From: RGIG464 sp045599585
GTDB lineage: Bacteria > Myxococcota_A > Bradymonadia > UBA4248
Assembly: GCA_045599585.1 (NCBI GenBank)
Contig: JAZRWH010000029.1
Span: 1 to 17,341, forward strand
DNA length: 17,341 nucleotides
Direction: 5' to 3'
Shown: piece by piece, positions 6,870 through 13,572 of the stretch
How the letters are laid out: every line of letters begins with the position of its first letter
Numbering within the stretch: the first letter of the stretch is position 1
Made by a program: the position numbers and the translations under genes
The notes under the pieces: generated by a model
Told to the model about the DNA's origin: nothing
Databases searched by the model: none
The model's input: only the letters and a program-made list of their open reading frames with translations

Positions 6870-6898
6870 CTTATACGCGCCTACGCCTATGCCGTCAA
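6870..6898 (-). promoter_or_regulatory. Sigma-70-type promoter of the tRNA-Val operon
   Basis: On the minus strand TTGACG (6893-6898) and TATAAG (6870-6875) are separated by exactly 17 bases. The bases after the -10 (GCAGCGCC) are GC-rich, the discriminator type found at stringently controlled stable-RNA promoters. Transcription would start near 6863, about 54 bases before the first tRNA. The leader contains a CCGTC cgaac GACGG hairpin. Confidence 0.7.
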
Positions 6899-7164
6899 GC
6901 TCTTTTTTCGTTTTTTTCTTTTTTCTTCCTCCACCCCCTCCATACCCCCTCATCTCCCTAGACAATATCCTCAAATCATTACCCTCGTCCCCAGACTAGA
7001 CAACCTCATTCGCTTCCCCCTTTTCATTTATCCGCTGTTATCGATATTTATCGCTAAGTTTTTTCCCCTTTACGACCCTCTTTGGGTTATAGGAACGTAC
7101 GCACGTCGAAATGTTTTCGACAAATAACGGGAATTTTCCCATCATTTCATATCGTTAGGCGATT
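6899..7164. other. C-rich divergent intergenic region between tRNA promoter and mvaD
   Basis: No gene is seen. 6901-6955 is a strongly strand-biased pyrimidine tract (T and C runs), and C-rich sequence continues to about 7070. The mvaD promoter should lie here. Only a weak TATAGG at about 7088 is visible, without a good -35. AGGCG just before 7165 serves as the ribosome site. Confidence 0.5.
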
Positions 7165-8148
7165 ATGGTTGATCATAAAGAAGTTCGCGCGACTGCTTGC
7201 GCACACGCAAATATCGCTGTTGCTAAATATTGGGGTAAACGCAACATTGATCTCAATCTCCCTTTCTTCGATTCGCTCTCCTTTAATCTCGACGGGCTTT
7301 ATACCGAAACGACCGCTGTTTGGAACGACGAAGATCCTAGAGATGCCCTCTCTATCAACGGTTGGGACGTCCCTGCTCAAAATCTCGGACGTATCCAAAA
7401 TATCTTGAACGTTATTCGCGAAAAAGCCGGCCTCGAAGGTAAACGCTGCGTTCTCACTTCTCACAACAATTTCCCTCACTCCACGGGACTCGCTTCCAGT
7501 GCCTCTGGCGCCGCCGCCGCAACACTCGCTGCTTCCGTCGCCGCCGGACTCTCCCTCTCCGAACTCGAACTCACTAAAATCGCTCGACTCGGTAGCGGAA
7601 GCGCTGCACGTAGTATCCCCTCGGGGTGGGTCCGCGCCTACGCTGGATCACAAGATGATGGCTCCGATTTTAAAGCCGTCTCCGTTTTCCCCGCAAATCA
7701 CTGGAATCTCCGCATCTTCGTCATCAATGTCGATGCAAATCCTAAACGGATCTCAAGCTCCGAAGGCATGCTCCGTTCGCAGCAATCTCCTTTCTGGAAT
7801 GCCTACCTCGATACCGCAAAACAACACGCTGAGGCTGCTCAGCGCGCGCTCATGCAAAAAGATTTCAAGGCCCTCAAAGAAGTCGTCCACGCTTCAACTT
7901 TTATGATGCACGCTCTCGCTGCAACCTCCAATCCGCCTATCCTGTATATCTCTCCTAAATCGCTCGAAGTCATTCAGCACTTCATGCGCCAAAGCCAAGC
8001 AATCCCCGTCTGCTGCACACTCGACGCTGGCGCCAATGTCATTTTGATCTGCGAAGATGTCGTCTACCCCTTCGTTAAAAATGATATTATCGCCATGGGA
8101 TTGTCCTACGTTCAAACACGTGTTGGCGGTGGCACCACGCTCGTTTGA
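7165..8148 (+). CDS. mvaD: Diphosphomevalonate decarboxylase
   Basis: The product is a 327-residue cytoplasmic GHMP-superfamily enzyme that uses ATP to decarboxylate mevalonate diphosphate to isopentenyl diphosphate, the last step of the classical mevalonate pathway. Visible features are ANIAVAKYWGKRN at about 15-27 (substrate-binding lysine), the phosphate loop NNFPHSTGLASSASG at about 101-115, GSGSAARS with the expected Arg near 149, and TLDAGANV near 285-292 containing the catalytic Asp (about 287). Length is normal. AGGCG lies a few bases before the ATG. It is a lone gene here: no other mevalonate-pathway gene is in the window. It is divergent from the tRNA operon and followed by the structured element at 8218-8319. 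Most bacteria use the MEP route, so this is informative about lineage. Confidence 0.93.
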   Translation: MVDHKEVRATACAHANIAVAKYWGKRNIDLNLPFFDSLSFNLDGLYTETTAVWNDEDPRDALSINGWDVPAQNLGRIQNILNVIREKAGLEGKRCVLTSHNNFPHSTGLASSASGAAAATLAASVAAGLSLSELELTKIARLGSGSAARSIPSGWVRAYAGSQDDGSDFKAVSVFPANHWNLRIFVINVDANPKRISSSEGMLRSQQSPFWNAYLDTAKQHAEAAQRALMQKDFKALKEVVHASTFMMHALAATSNPPILYISPKSLEVIQHFMRQSQAIPVCCTLDAGANVILICEDVVYPFVKNDIIAMGLSYVQTRVGGGTTLV

Positions 8149-8217
8149 TGACGTAGAGCTTTATGCTCGTCGTCCTTCAAGAACGTGTCCGTTCGCTTTT
8201 GAGATTCGAATAAAACT

Positions 8218-8319
8218 GAGGGGGAAGTCTCCCCCTGAGCGTCTATCACGTTTGCCAAAGGCGCATTCGTCGCTCTGAATCTGTTGCCTTTGACAAACGT
8301 GATACGCCGCTACCCCCTC
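8218..8319 (+). repeat. Dispersed structured element, copy B (downstream of mvaD)
   Basis: GAG G4 aagtct C5 TGAG opens the element. A hairpin AGCGTC TATCACGTTTGCCAAAGGC follows, its far arm GCCTTTGACAAACGTGATA c GCCGCT closing after a loop of about 29 bases, then ta C5 tc. The distal stem is 19 bp with one mismatch, and one mismatch lies in the basal stem. The ends GAGGGGG and CCCCCTC form a 7-bp terminal inverted repeat. It is the longest distal stem of the family apart from the looped copy at 11307. Confidence 0.85.
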
Positions 8320-8377
8320 GCGTTGCAGTGTATTCGTATAATTTGCGGCATAAACCGTCTTTGCTTAGTAGCTTGTT

Positions 8378-9718
8378 ATGACAAATTTACGTTCTCTGGT
8401 CTTTTTGATGATATGTGGCTTGTCTGCGTCAGCGTGTTCGCTTGATGAACCTTATGGTGTAATTTGCGGACGCGAAAAGGGAAGCATTAAGTTTATCAGA
8501 ACGCCTAATGTCGAATGCACGGCTGAGGATGTTGTGAATAATAGTAAAGTTTGCGGCGAGTTCGAACGCGATTTTGAATCACTCAATTGTCCTGTCGGGT
8601 TTAGTTGCGAAAAGGATGATGACGGCAGCGAAGTTTGCGTAGAGCCTATCTCGAATTGCGGCAAAGGCAATTACGTTTGGTTGGGCAGATGCGAGCAAAG
8701 CAATGTCGAAAATTGTGGGATTCACGGTGGTTCCTGCCGAAAAGCAATTAAAGGTTGGCTTTCTGGTACGTGTTACGAAGACGTGTGCATGCTCGAAACC
8801 TGCTTGCCTGAATATGAACTCGAAAATAAACAATGTGTTCTGCGCTCAGAAAATCCTGATCCCGGTACGACAGATCCTGGCACAACAGATGATCCCGGTA
8901 CAACTGATCCCGGTAATCAGGAAAAACAGGATTATCATTTGGATGATCCTTGTGAATACGAAACCTTTTCTGAAGTCTGTGATGGACAACATGGTTGGTA
9001 TTGCGACAAGAGTGGCTTAATTAAAAAATTGAGCTGTGCCTATACCGCTGAAGACGCTGTTTGCGCCGCTTTCGACGATCAAAAAGCCGATGCGTTAAGT
9101 CTCATCGAATGCCGTTTGCCCGAAGATAGCTGCGAAGATGTCGGCTCCGTTGTTCAACGTTGCGTCGTTGACGAAGACGAAGAAGTGGCCGTGCTCGTCG
9201 AAAATACGTGTTTTAAAGCTGGCGAAAAGGCTTATTGGCGGCAGACGGCTAGCCTTAAAACTTGTGAAAATGGTTGCGATCCAGAAGACGCTTCCATCTG
9301 TTTTACACCTAAAGTCGAAGATCCTACAGGGGCTGACCTGAAGGTTGGCGATAAGTGCGCTCCAAGTACTTTTGTTGAACGCTGCAATGAGGAAGGAAAC
9401 ATTATATATTGTAATTCTGAGTTAGAAAGCGTTGATCTAAAAGAATGTGAGGCAAAGGATCAGTTCTGCGTCATCATAAAAAATACAACAGTTGCTGGTT
9501 TGGATTACGGTATTTGTACAAGCGAAGCAAATCAATGTACGCTGGTGAATGCTGCTATGACGAGTTGTAAAACATCCGGAAATGTTTCTTACGTTCAAAG
9601 TAAACGCTGCATGAGCACGGTTGATCAAAAATTATATTGGATTGAAGGCACGAAGATTCAGTGTAAGCATGCCTGTGCTTCGTCTCTAACCGATTGCGAC
9701 AGCGAAGGCCGATTATAA
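8378..9718 (+). CDS. Cysteine-rich secreted lipoprotein with DPGTT linker
   Basis: The product has 446 residues and no family I can name. The N-terminus is a lipoprotein signal peptide (MTNLRSLVFLMICGLSASAC) with a lipobox-like ASAC; Cys20 would be lipidated. The mature part has dozens of Cys, mostly spaced as in small disulfide-bonded modules (NCGIHGGSCRKA, CPVGFSCEKDDDG, CENGCDPEDASIC). A low-complexity linker at about 160-180 (DPGTTDPGTTDDPGTTDPG) joins an N-terminal region to three or so loosely repeated Cys modules, each containing something like C...ERC or EVC then a short strand, YC and a hydroxylated stretch. It is strongly acidic. It is probably an outer-membrane or surface-exposed lipoprotein. 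No clear Shine-Dalgarno precedes the ATG. A TATAAT at 8337-8342 is a candidate -10 without a good -35. It converges on the secreted protein gene at 9843, with the terminator at 9751 shared. Confidence 0.85.
   Translation: MTNLRSLVFLMICGLSASACSLDEPYGVICGREKGSIKFIRTPNVECTAEDVVNNSKVCGEFERDFESLNCPVGFSCEKDDDGSEVCVEPISNCGKGNYVWLGRCEQSNVENCGIHGGSCRKAIKGWLSGTCYEDVCMLETCLPEYELENKQCVLRSENPDPGTTDPGTTDDPGTTDPGNQEKQDYHLDDPCEYETFSEVCDGQHGWYCDKSGLIKKLSCAYTAEDAVCAAFDDQKADALSLIECRLPEDSCEDVGSVVQRCVVDEDEEVAVLVENTCFKAGEKAYWRQTASLKTCENGCDPEDASICFTPKVEDPTGADLKVGDKCAPSTFVERCNEEGNIIYCNSELESVDLKECEAKDQFCVIIKNTTVAGLDYGICTSEANQCTLVNAAMTSCKTSGNVSYVQSKRCMSTVDQKLYWIEGTKIQCKHACASSLTDCDSEGRL
8867..8923 (+). repeat. In-frame DPGTT-coding microrepeat
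   Basis: Units of the type gatcccggtacgaca / gatcctggcacaacagat encode Asp-Pro-Gly-Thr-Thr (Asp). Third-position differences between units show that the repeat is held at protein level rather than being freshly duplicated DNA. It forms the linker of the lipoprotein. Confidence 0.8.
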
Positions 9719-9750
9719 TTTGTTTTTTTAAGTTCAATGGAGCAATACAC

Positions 9751-9782
9751 AAAAAAGGCGTTCTAAATAGAACGCCTTTTTT
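9751..9782. terminator. Bidirectional terminator between convergent genes
   Basis: AAAAAAGGCGTTCT aaat AGAACGCCTTTTTT is a perfect 14-bp stem with a 4-base loop, with a T-run on either strand. It sits 33 bases past the lipoprotein stop (+) and about 60 bases past the stop of the minus-strand gene at 9843, so it can serve both. Confidence 0.93.
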
Positions 9783-9842
9783 ATGAGGATTGATATCGTA
9801 AAATATATGTGAAATGCTGTCACTATGGCTTAAATGAATAGA

Positions 9843-11042
9843 TTATAAATAGCCAATGACAATCGATACACCGACGACATGGTCTTCAAAGCCGTCTGAG
9901 TTGAAACTAGGAATCCAGTAAGCATTCATACCAACGAGAAAACCATAGTCTGCAACGTAATGGAGATTGAGTAGAGCTTTGGCAGCCAGATGTGATCCTT
10001 CATTAAGCGTGCAATCATTACCTACACCGACATCATAATCATAGGAGGTCACATAGTTAAGTGCGGGGCCTACACCAAGCTTAATCTGAAAGTTCGATGA
10101 GGGGAAAAAGTTCAATCCAAGTATGGCTGACAAGGTATAAGACAAAAATTCGTCGTTAGGATCGTCGCCAAAAAATCCATCGCTATCCGGAATGCCTAAG
10201 AGAAAATCGTTTTCAACATCAATAGAGAAGGTTTCCCATTTGTAGCCAAGATTAAAATTCAAAGCGAAGCCGTTATGAATATCAGATCCGCTTATGAGTG
10301 CGCCCCAACCAAGACCAAATTCAGTGATAAAAGAGTCATCAAAAACATCGGCGTTGTAGCTTTTTACGTCATTGTACAAAGCTTGCTTGCTTGTGTAACT
10401 TGCAGGTCTTACGCCTGATGCTACATCGTCGCGTTGAGATGTTGTTGTTGAGTTGGAGTCGGCAACATCTGGTCCGGCGACCGGTGGGGCATTCCATGAT
10501 TCTTCTGACCACATATCGTAATCGTCGCTGTTATCTACAGTATTCACTTCGGCTGCTTGGGCATAAGAAGACTGATCGTCGCTCGCTGTGTCATTGTCGT
10601 TGACGTTTGCATAGCTGTTTTCGTCTGGCGTTGCGACGTTGTCCACAACAACAGAATCTGTCGAAGAACTTGCTCTATCGACGATGTAGTCTGTTATTGT
10701 ATCTATTTTGTCTGTTTGTGTTTCGGATGCAACGCTCTGTGTGTTGTTAGCGCTGGCGTCATTGGATGCGTCGTCGTAGCTATCTTCTATGACAACTTCG
10801 ACGTCATCGTCATCCTCGATGGCAGTGTTTGTATTGGTTTGTTGCTGTACTACTGTATCAAGCGAACGACAGTCTGAATATGTGCCATTTGACCACAAAC
10901 AAGCCATGCGGCCGTTAGGCGTATCGACGATGTAGCGATCTTCTGCCTGTGCTTCAGCTGCAAAACCAATCATTGCGGCTACTATAGTTCCAAGACTTAA
11001 TAGACGCTTGCGAAGATTTGAGTGTAACTGATTGTTTTGCAT
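9843..11042 (-). CDS. Secreted protein with acidic linker and outer-membrane beta-barrel-like domain
   Basis: The product has 399 residues. The cleavable signal peptide (about 1-33) ends AAEAQA|ED. A short segment, YIVDTPNGRMACLWSNG, with two Cys (CLWSNGTYSDC) follows. Residues about 68-220 are a long low-complexity stretch rich in Asp, Asn, Ser, Thr and Val, with DDDDVEVV-type acidic runs and no predicted fold. From about 240 to the end come alternating strands with aromatic girdles (FALNFNLGYKWETFSID, SYTLSAILGLNFFPSS, FQIKLGVGPALNYV), ending in GVSIVIGYL. This resembles the small OmpA/OmpW-type outer-membrane barrel superfamily; the exact family is not identified. GGAGG lies 7 bases before the ATG. 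A near-consensus sigma-54 promoter stands at 11118-11134. It could be an envelope sensor or surface protein; the function is unknown. Confidence 0.85.
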   Translation of the reverse strand: MQNNQLHSNLRKRLLSLGTIVAAMIGFAAEAQAEDRYIVDTPNGRMACLWSNGTYSDCRSLDTVVQQQTNTNTAIEDDDDVEVVIEDSYDDASNDASANNTQSVASETQTDKIDTITDYIVDRASSSTDSVVVDNVATPDENSYANVNDNDTASDDQSSYAQAAEVNTVDNSDDYDMWSEESWNAPPVAGPDVADSNSTTTSQRDDVASGVRPASYTSKQALYNDVKSYNADVFDDSFITEFGLGWGALISGSDIHNGFALNFNLGYKWETFSIDVENDFLLGIPDSDGFFGDDPNDEFLSYTLSAILGLNFFPSSNFQIKLGVGPALNYVTSYDYDVGVGNDCTLNEGSHLAAKALLNLHYVADYGFLVGMNAYWIPSFNSDGFEDHVVGVSIVIGYL

Positions 11043-11117
11043 AAAGGCCTCCGGCTATGTGAACAGCGTAATCTGTGTTACGGCTGTAGTTCATTAAATA
11101 CACCGAAGCGTTATCAT

Positions 11118-11134
11118 AGCAATTGAGGTGCCAA
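11118..11134 (-). promoter_or_regulatory. Sigma-54 (-24/-12) promoter
   Basis: On the minus strand TTGGCACCTCAATTGCT fits the TTGGCAC-N5-TTGCT consensus, with GG and GC at the required spacing. Transcription would start near 11107, giving a leader of about 65 bases before the ATG at 11042. Sigma-54 promoters need an AAA+ activator (enhancer-binding protein) bound upstream; no activator gene is in the window. Confidence 0.75.
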
Positions 11135-11306
11135 GTAGGGATATTTGTTGGCTCAACTGAAATTGATCTATGCAACCACAAAGGTTGATCAACCGCATGA
11201 CCTCGAATGGATTCAAAGCCAAGATGACAAACAGTTGCGTACGTTTGAGGTTGAGCAGAGTGTAACTTTGTTTTGTGGGTAGATGGCGTTTAGGCGGCCG
11301 CAGGCA

Positions 11307-11418
11307 GAGGGGGTAGCGGCGTATTGGCGCAGTCAAGCAGATGGTTTACGTGATGTCGACAACGATGACAGTACACGTTTTGCTGCGCCAATAGCCGCTC
11401 AGGGGGAGACTTCCCCCT
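11307..11418 (-). repeat. Dispersed structured element, copy C (inverted)
   Basis: Read on the minus strand this is A G5 aagtct C5 TGAG, then AGCGGC TATTGGCGCAG, a loop of about 50 bases, CTGCGCCAATA c GCCGCT, ta C5 tc. The 11-bp distal stem and 6-bp basal stem are perfect apart from the bulged C. The loop itself contains partial palindromes (cgtgatgtcgac / gtacacg). It lies between tsaC and the sigma-54-controlled gene, in the sense direction of both. Confidence 0.85.
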
Positions 11419-11523
11419 TTTTATACTCGGCAAAGCATCACACAATGGTCGATATAAAACAAAAGCCGAAAACAGGCGTATTTTCTGCTTCATTTGATCC
11501 AGCGAGTGATATGGAAATTAAAA

Positions 11524-12177
11524 TTATATTTCTTTTAGTTCAACGCCAGTAGGGAGATATTTTCGGATTGTATCGGCTGAAATGGGGCCTTTTCGAAGGA
11601 TAGTCCAGACTTTGGGTTCAATTTTGAGGATCGTGGTTGGTTGTCCCTGGGTTGTTTTTGTCTGCAGGATTCGGAATGCGATATCGGCATAGGGGAACAC
11701 GTTACGCGCTTCGACGGAGTTCGTTGCGGGGGCACAGCCGGCATCATTTGCGCTTGGGACGGCCAAAGGCACATTGGTAAGTCTGAGCAGAGCCTGGGCA
11801 ACGGGATTACTTGGGCATCGAAGGCCGATGGTGCCATTAGATTCGCAGGCATCGCTTAGCGTTGTAATGGCAGGCAGAATGAGCGTGAGGGGGCCTGGCC
11901 AGTAGTCTTTAGCGATAGCTTCTGCGTCGCCGAGGTGCGCGAGCGTTTTAGCCATTTCGATGTCGCGGACCATGACGGGGAAGGGTTTGCCTTCGGGGCG
12001 ATGTTTAATTGATATGAGGTTGTCGATGGCGCTGTCATTGATGGCATCTGCGGCGATCCCATAGACGGTTTCGGTCGGAAAAATAACCAGTTCGCCGTTG
12101 AGCAGAGCCTGGGCCGCTAAAAAGACCTGCGGCTCCATGGGGAGATCTTCTGTGACTGTGACTTGAATATTCGACAT
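11524..12177 (-). CDS. tsaC: L-threonylcarbamoyladenylate synthase (TsaC/Sua5 family)
   Basis: The product is a 217-residue cytoplasmic YrdC-domain protein. It makes threonylcarbamoyl-AMP from threonine, bicarbonate and ATP, which the TsaBDE complex transfers to A37 of ANN-decoding tRNAs (t6A). Visible motifs are VIFPTETVYGIAADA at about 31-45, IKHRPEGKPFPVMV at about 57-70, WPGPLTLIL, GTIGLRCPSNPVAQALL and PLAVPSANDAGCA. There is no extra C-terminal Sua5 domain, so it is the short type. AAGGAG stands 9 bases before the ATG. It lies 89 bases downstream of queG in the same direction; both act on tRNA nucleosides of the anticodon loop (positions 37 and 34), so cotranscription is plausible. No clear terminator follows; the structured element copy C comes about 105 bases later. 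Confidence 0.93.
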   Translation of the reverse strand: MSNIQVTVTEDLPMEPQVFLAAQALLNGELVIFPTETVYGIAADAINDSAIDNLISIKHRPEGKPFPVMVRDIEMAKTLAHLGDAEAIAKDYWPGPLTLILPAITTLSDACESNGTIGLRCPSNPVAQALLRLTNVPLAVPSANDAGCAPATNSVEARNVFPYADIAFRILQTKTTQGQPTTILKIEPKVWTILRKGPISADTIRKYLPTGVELKEI

Positions 12178-12266
12178 TAAAAAGCTCCTTTTTTATACAA
12201 TGAATTTCAGACAACTCCGAAACGTAGAGCATCATAAGCGTTTAGACATACAAAATCCGCATTTTT

Positions 12267-13292
12267 CTAGGGGGAGTCACCAAGAATCTGAAGGCTTCGT
12301 TTTGCGGCATTTTGGACCCAGGCACATGGATTTTGAGCAGCGGTTTGTTTGAGGAGGGCAAGTTTGGAAGTGTCGTGCATATTGCCGATGACGTAGCACG
12401 CATTTCGTTGCAAGATGCGCGGATGCGCGTCTGCCATGGGGGTTCCGGACAGTTCACGCGTGAGTTGTTTTGCGGATGACGAGAGGATGCATTCAGGTGT
12501 GAGTCGAGACAAAAAATCGTAATTTCCGCCAGATATAAAGCGAGCTGTTGGGCAGGCACACTGGCATCGATCGCAGCCCCAAATCACATTTTTCATTTGG
12601 GCGGCGAAGGGTTCATCGATGGTTCCGGTGTGTTGGGTGGTGAGATACGCGAGGCAGCGTTCGGGGGTATAACCTGTTTCGGTGAGGGCTTGGGTTGGGC
12701 AATTGGCGGTGCAAGCGCGTGTTTTGCAGTGGCACTGACTACCAGGAACGAGGTTTTGTGCTCGAAATTCAATGGTTTGGTAGCGTATTTCGTCGGCGTA
12801 CGGGGTAAGGTCGTCGGTTGTGAGCAGTTCTGCGAGGACGAGGCTTGTGCCGAATTTAGGGTGAACGAGCATGCGATTGTGGGCGAGCCAGCCAAAGCCG
12901 GCCCGAACGGCCAATTCGCGTTCCAAGATAGGGGCTGAGTCAACGCAGATGCGTGTTTGGCCTTGAATTGCGCCATATTCACGCAAAATCATTTCGATGT
13001 TTTGGAGCTTTTGCCGCATGACGATGTGATAATCGCCGATTGCGCAAAACCGCGCCCAGCCTTCTGCTGCTGGGGGGAGGGCCAATCCTGCGCAGAGAAT
13101 GGAGCGAGTTTGGGGCAGGAGCAGTTCGAAGGTTTGGCGGGCCTCAAGGCCGCGGGCGAGGTATGCCAGGCCGGATGGAAGGCCGGCACGTATCATGTTC
13201 TCCAATGAGTCGATGGTTTGGGGGGATTCAGCGGGAATAATATTTAGAATATCTATTCCGCAATTTATAATACTTTTTAACAGAGCATTCAT
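12267..13292 (-). CDS. queG: Epoxyqueuosine reductase
   Basis: The product has 341 residues (E. coli QueG is about 380). It is a cobalamin- and 4Fe-4S-dependent enzyme that reduces epoxyqueuosine to queuosine in tRNA position 34. Visible features are the N-terminal GIDILNIIPAES and LAYLARGLEAR, the signature VDSAPILERELAVRAGFGWL at about 117-136 with the expected catalytic Asp near 118, LVLAELLT, ferredoxin-type cysteines at 187, 189, 194 and 198 ending in NCPTQAL, Cys213 in CLAYLT, and 240, 243, 245 and 247 in GCDRCQCACP. A C-terminal HEAT-like tail follows (LQRNACYVIGNMHD). The first cluster is spaced C-x-C-x4-C-x3-CP rather than the usual C-x2-C-x2-C-x3-CP. The start at 13292 lacks a Shine-Dalgarno, but the next ATG (residue 33) would remove conserved N-terminal sequence. 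tsaC follows. Confidence 0.88.
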   Translation of the reverse strand: MNALLKSIINCGIDILNIIPAESPQTIDSLENMIRAGLPSGLAYLARGLEARQTFELLLPQTRSILCAGLALPPAAEGWARFCAIGDYHIVMRQKLQNIEMILREYGAIQGQTRICVDSAPILERELAVRAGFGWLAHNRMLVHPKFGTSLVLAELLTTDDLTPYADEIRYQTIEFRAQNLVPGSQCHCKTRACTANCPTQALTETGYTPERCLAYLTTQHTGTIDEPFAAQMKNVIWGCDRCQCACPTARFISGGNYDFLSRLTPECILSSSAKQLTRELSGTPMADAHPRILQRNACYVIGNMHDTSKLALLKQTAAQNPCAWVQNAAKRSLQILGDSP

Positions 13293-13384
13293 TGTAATTA
13301 TTGTTTAATATTTATCTGTAAAAGTGTGTATTCGTATTAATTATAATATGTTTGAACATGTATATAAGTATTTTTAAATTGTAT

Positions 13385-13443
13385 GAAGGGGAAGGCCTTC
13401 CCCTGAGCGTCTATTGCCGTTGGCAATACGACGCTACCCCTTC
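13385..13443 (+). repeat. Dispersed structured element, copy D (between pilX-like gene and queG)
   Basis: GAA G4 aaggcctt C4 TGAG, then the hairpin AGCGTC TATTGCC gtt GGCAATA c GACGCT, then a C4 TTC. All three runs are one base shorter than in the other copies (G4, C4, C4), and the basal stem is T-A where copies A and C have G-C (AGCGTC/GACGCT against AGCGGC/GCCGCT). Pairing is kept throughout, which is good evidence that structure matters. Confidence 0.87.
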
Positions 13444-13517
13444 TCATTTGGGGGGTGTAAGTCTATTTTAAGACAAACACAGGATCATCCGATTGACGAA
13501 TATGAGATTAACGAAAG

Positions 13518-13550
13518 AAAAAAAGCGCCGCGAATAGGATTGCGGCGCTT
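13518..13550 (-). terminator. Terminator of the minor-pilin operon
   Basis: The minus strand reads AAGCGCCGC aatcctattc GCGGCGCTT then a T-rich run (TTTTT and more). The 9-bp stem is perfect. It starts 23 bases past the pilX-like stop, and no gene lies between it and queG. Confidence 0.85.
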
Positions 13551-13572
13551 GAAGGATGAAGCGTGGATTGTA

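Larger units (their letters stand above)
11043..11523. other. Intergenic region holding a sigma-54 promoter and structured element
   Basis: No gene is supported in these 481 bases. From the right it contains AT-rich sequence after the tsaC stop, without a clear terminator, then the inverted copy of the dispersed element at 11307-11418, about 170 bases of unassigned sequence, and the sigma-54 promoter and 5' leader of the gene at 9843-11042. Confidence 0.6.

Noticed and set aside
8867..8923. Tandem repeat as a phase-variation tract
   Set aside because: Units differ at third codon positions and all keep the reading frame, so it is a protein linker rather than a slippage switch.
11283..11552. 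Plus-strand frame of 89 codons over element copy C
   Set aside because: It runs through the palindromic element and has no ribosome site; it is an accident of the repeat.
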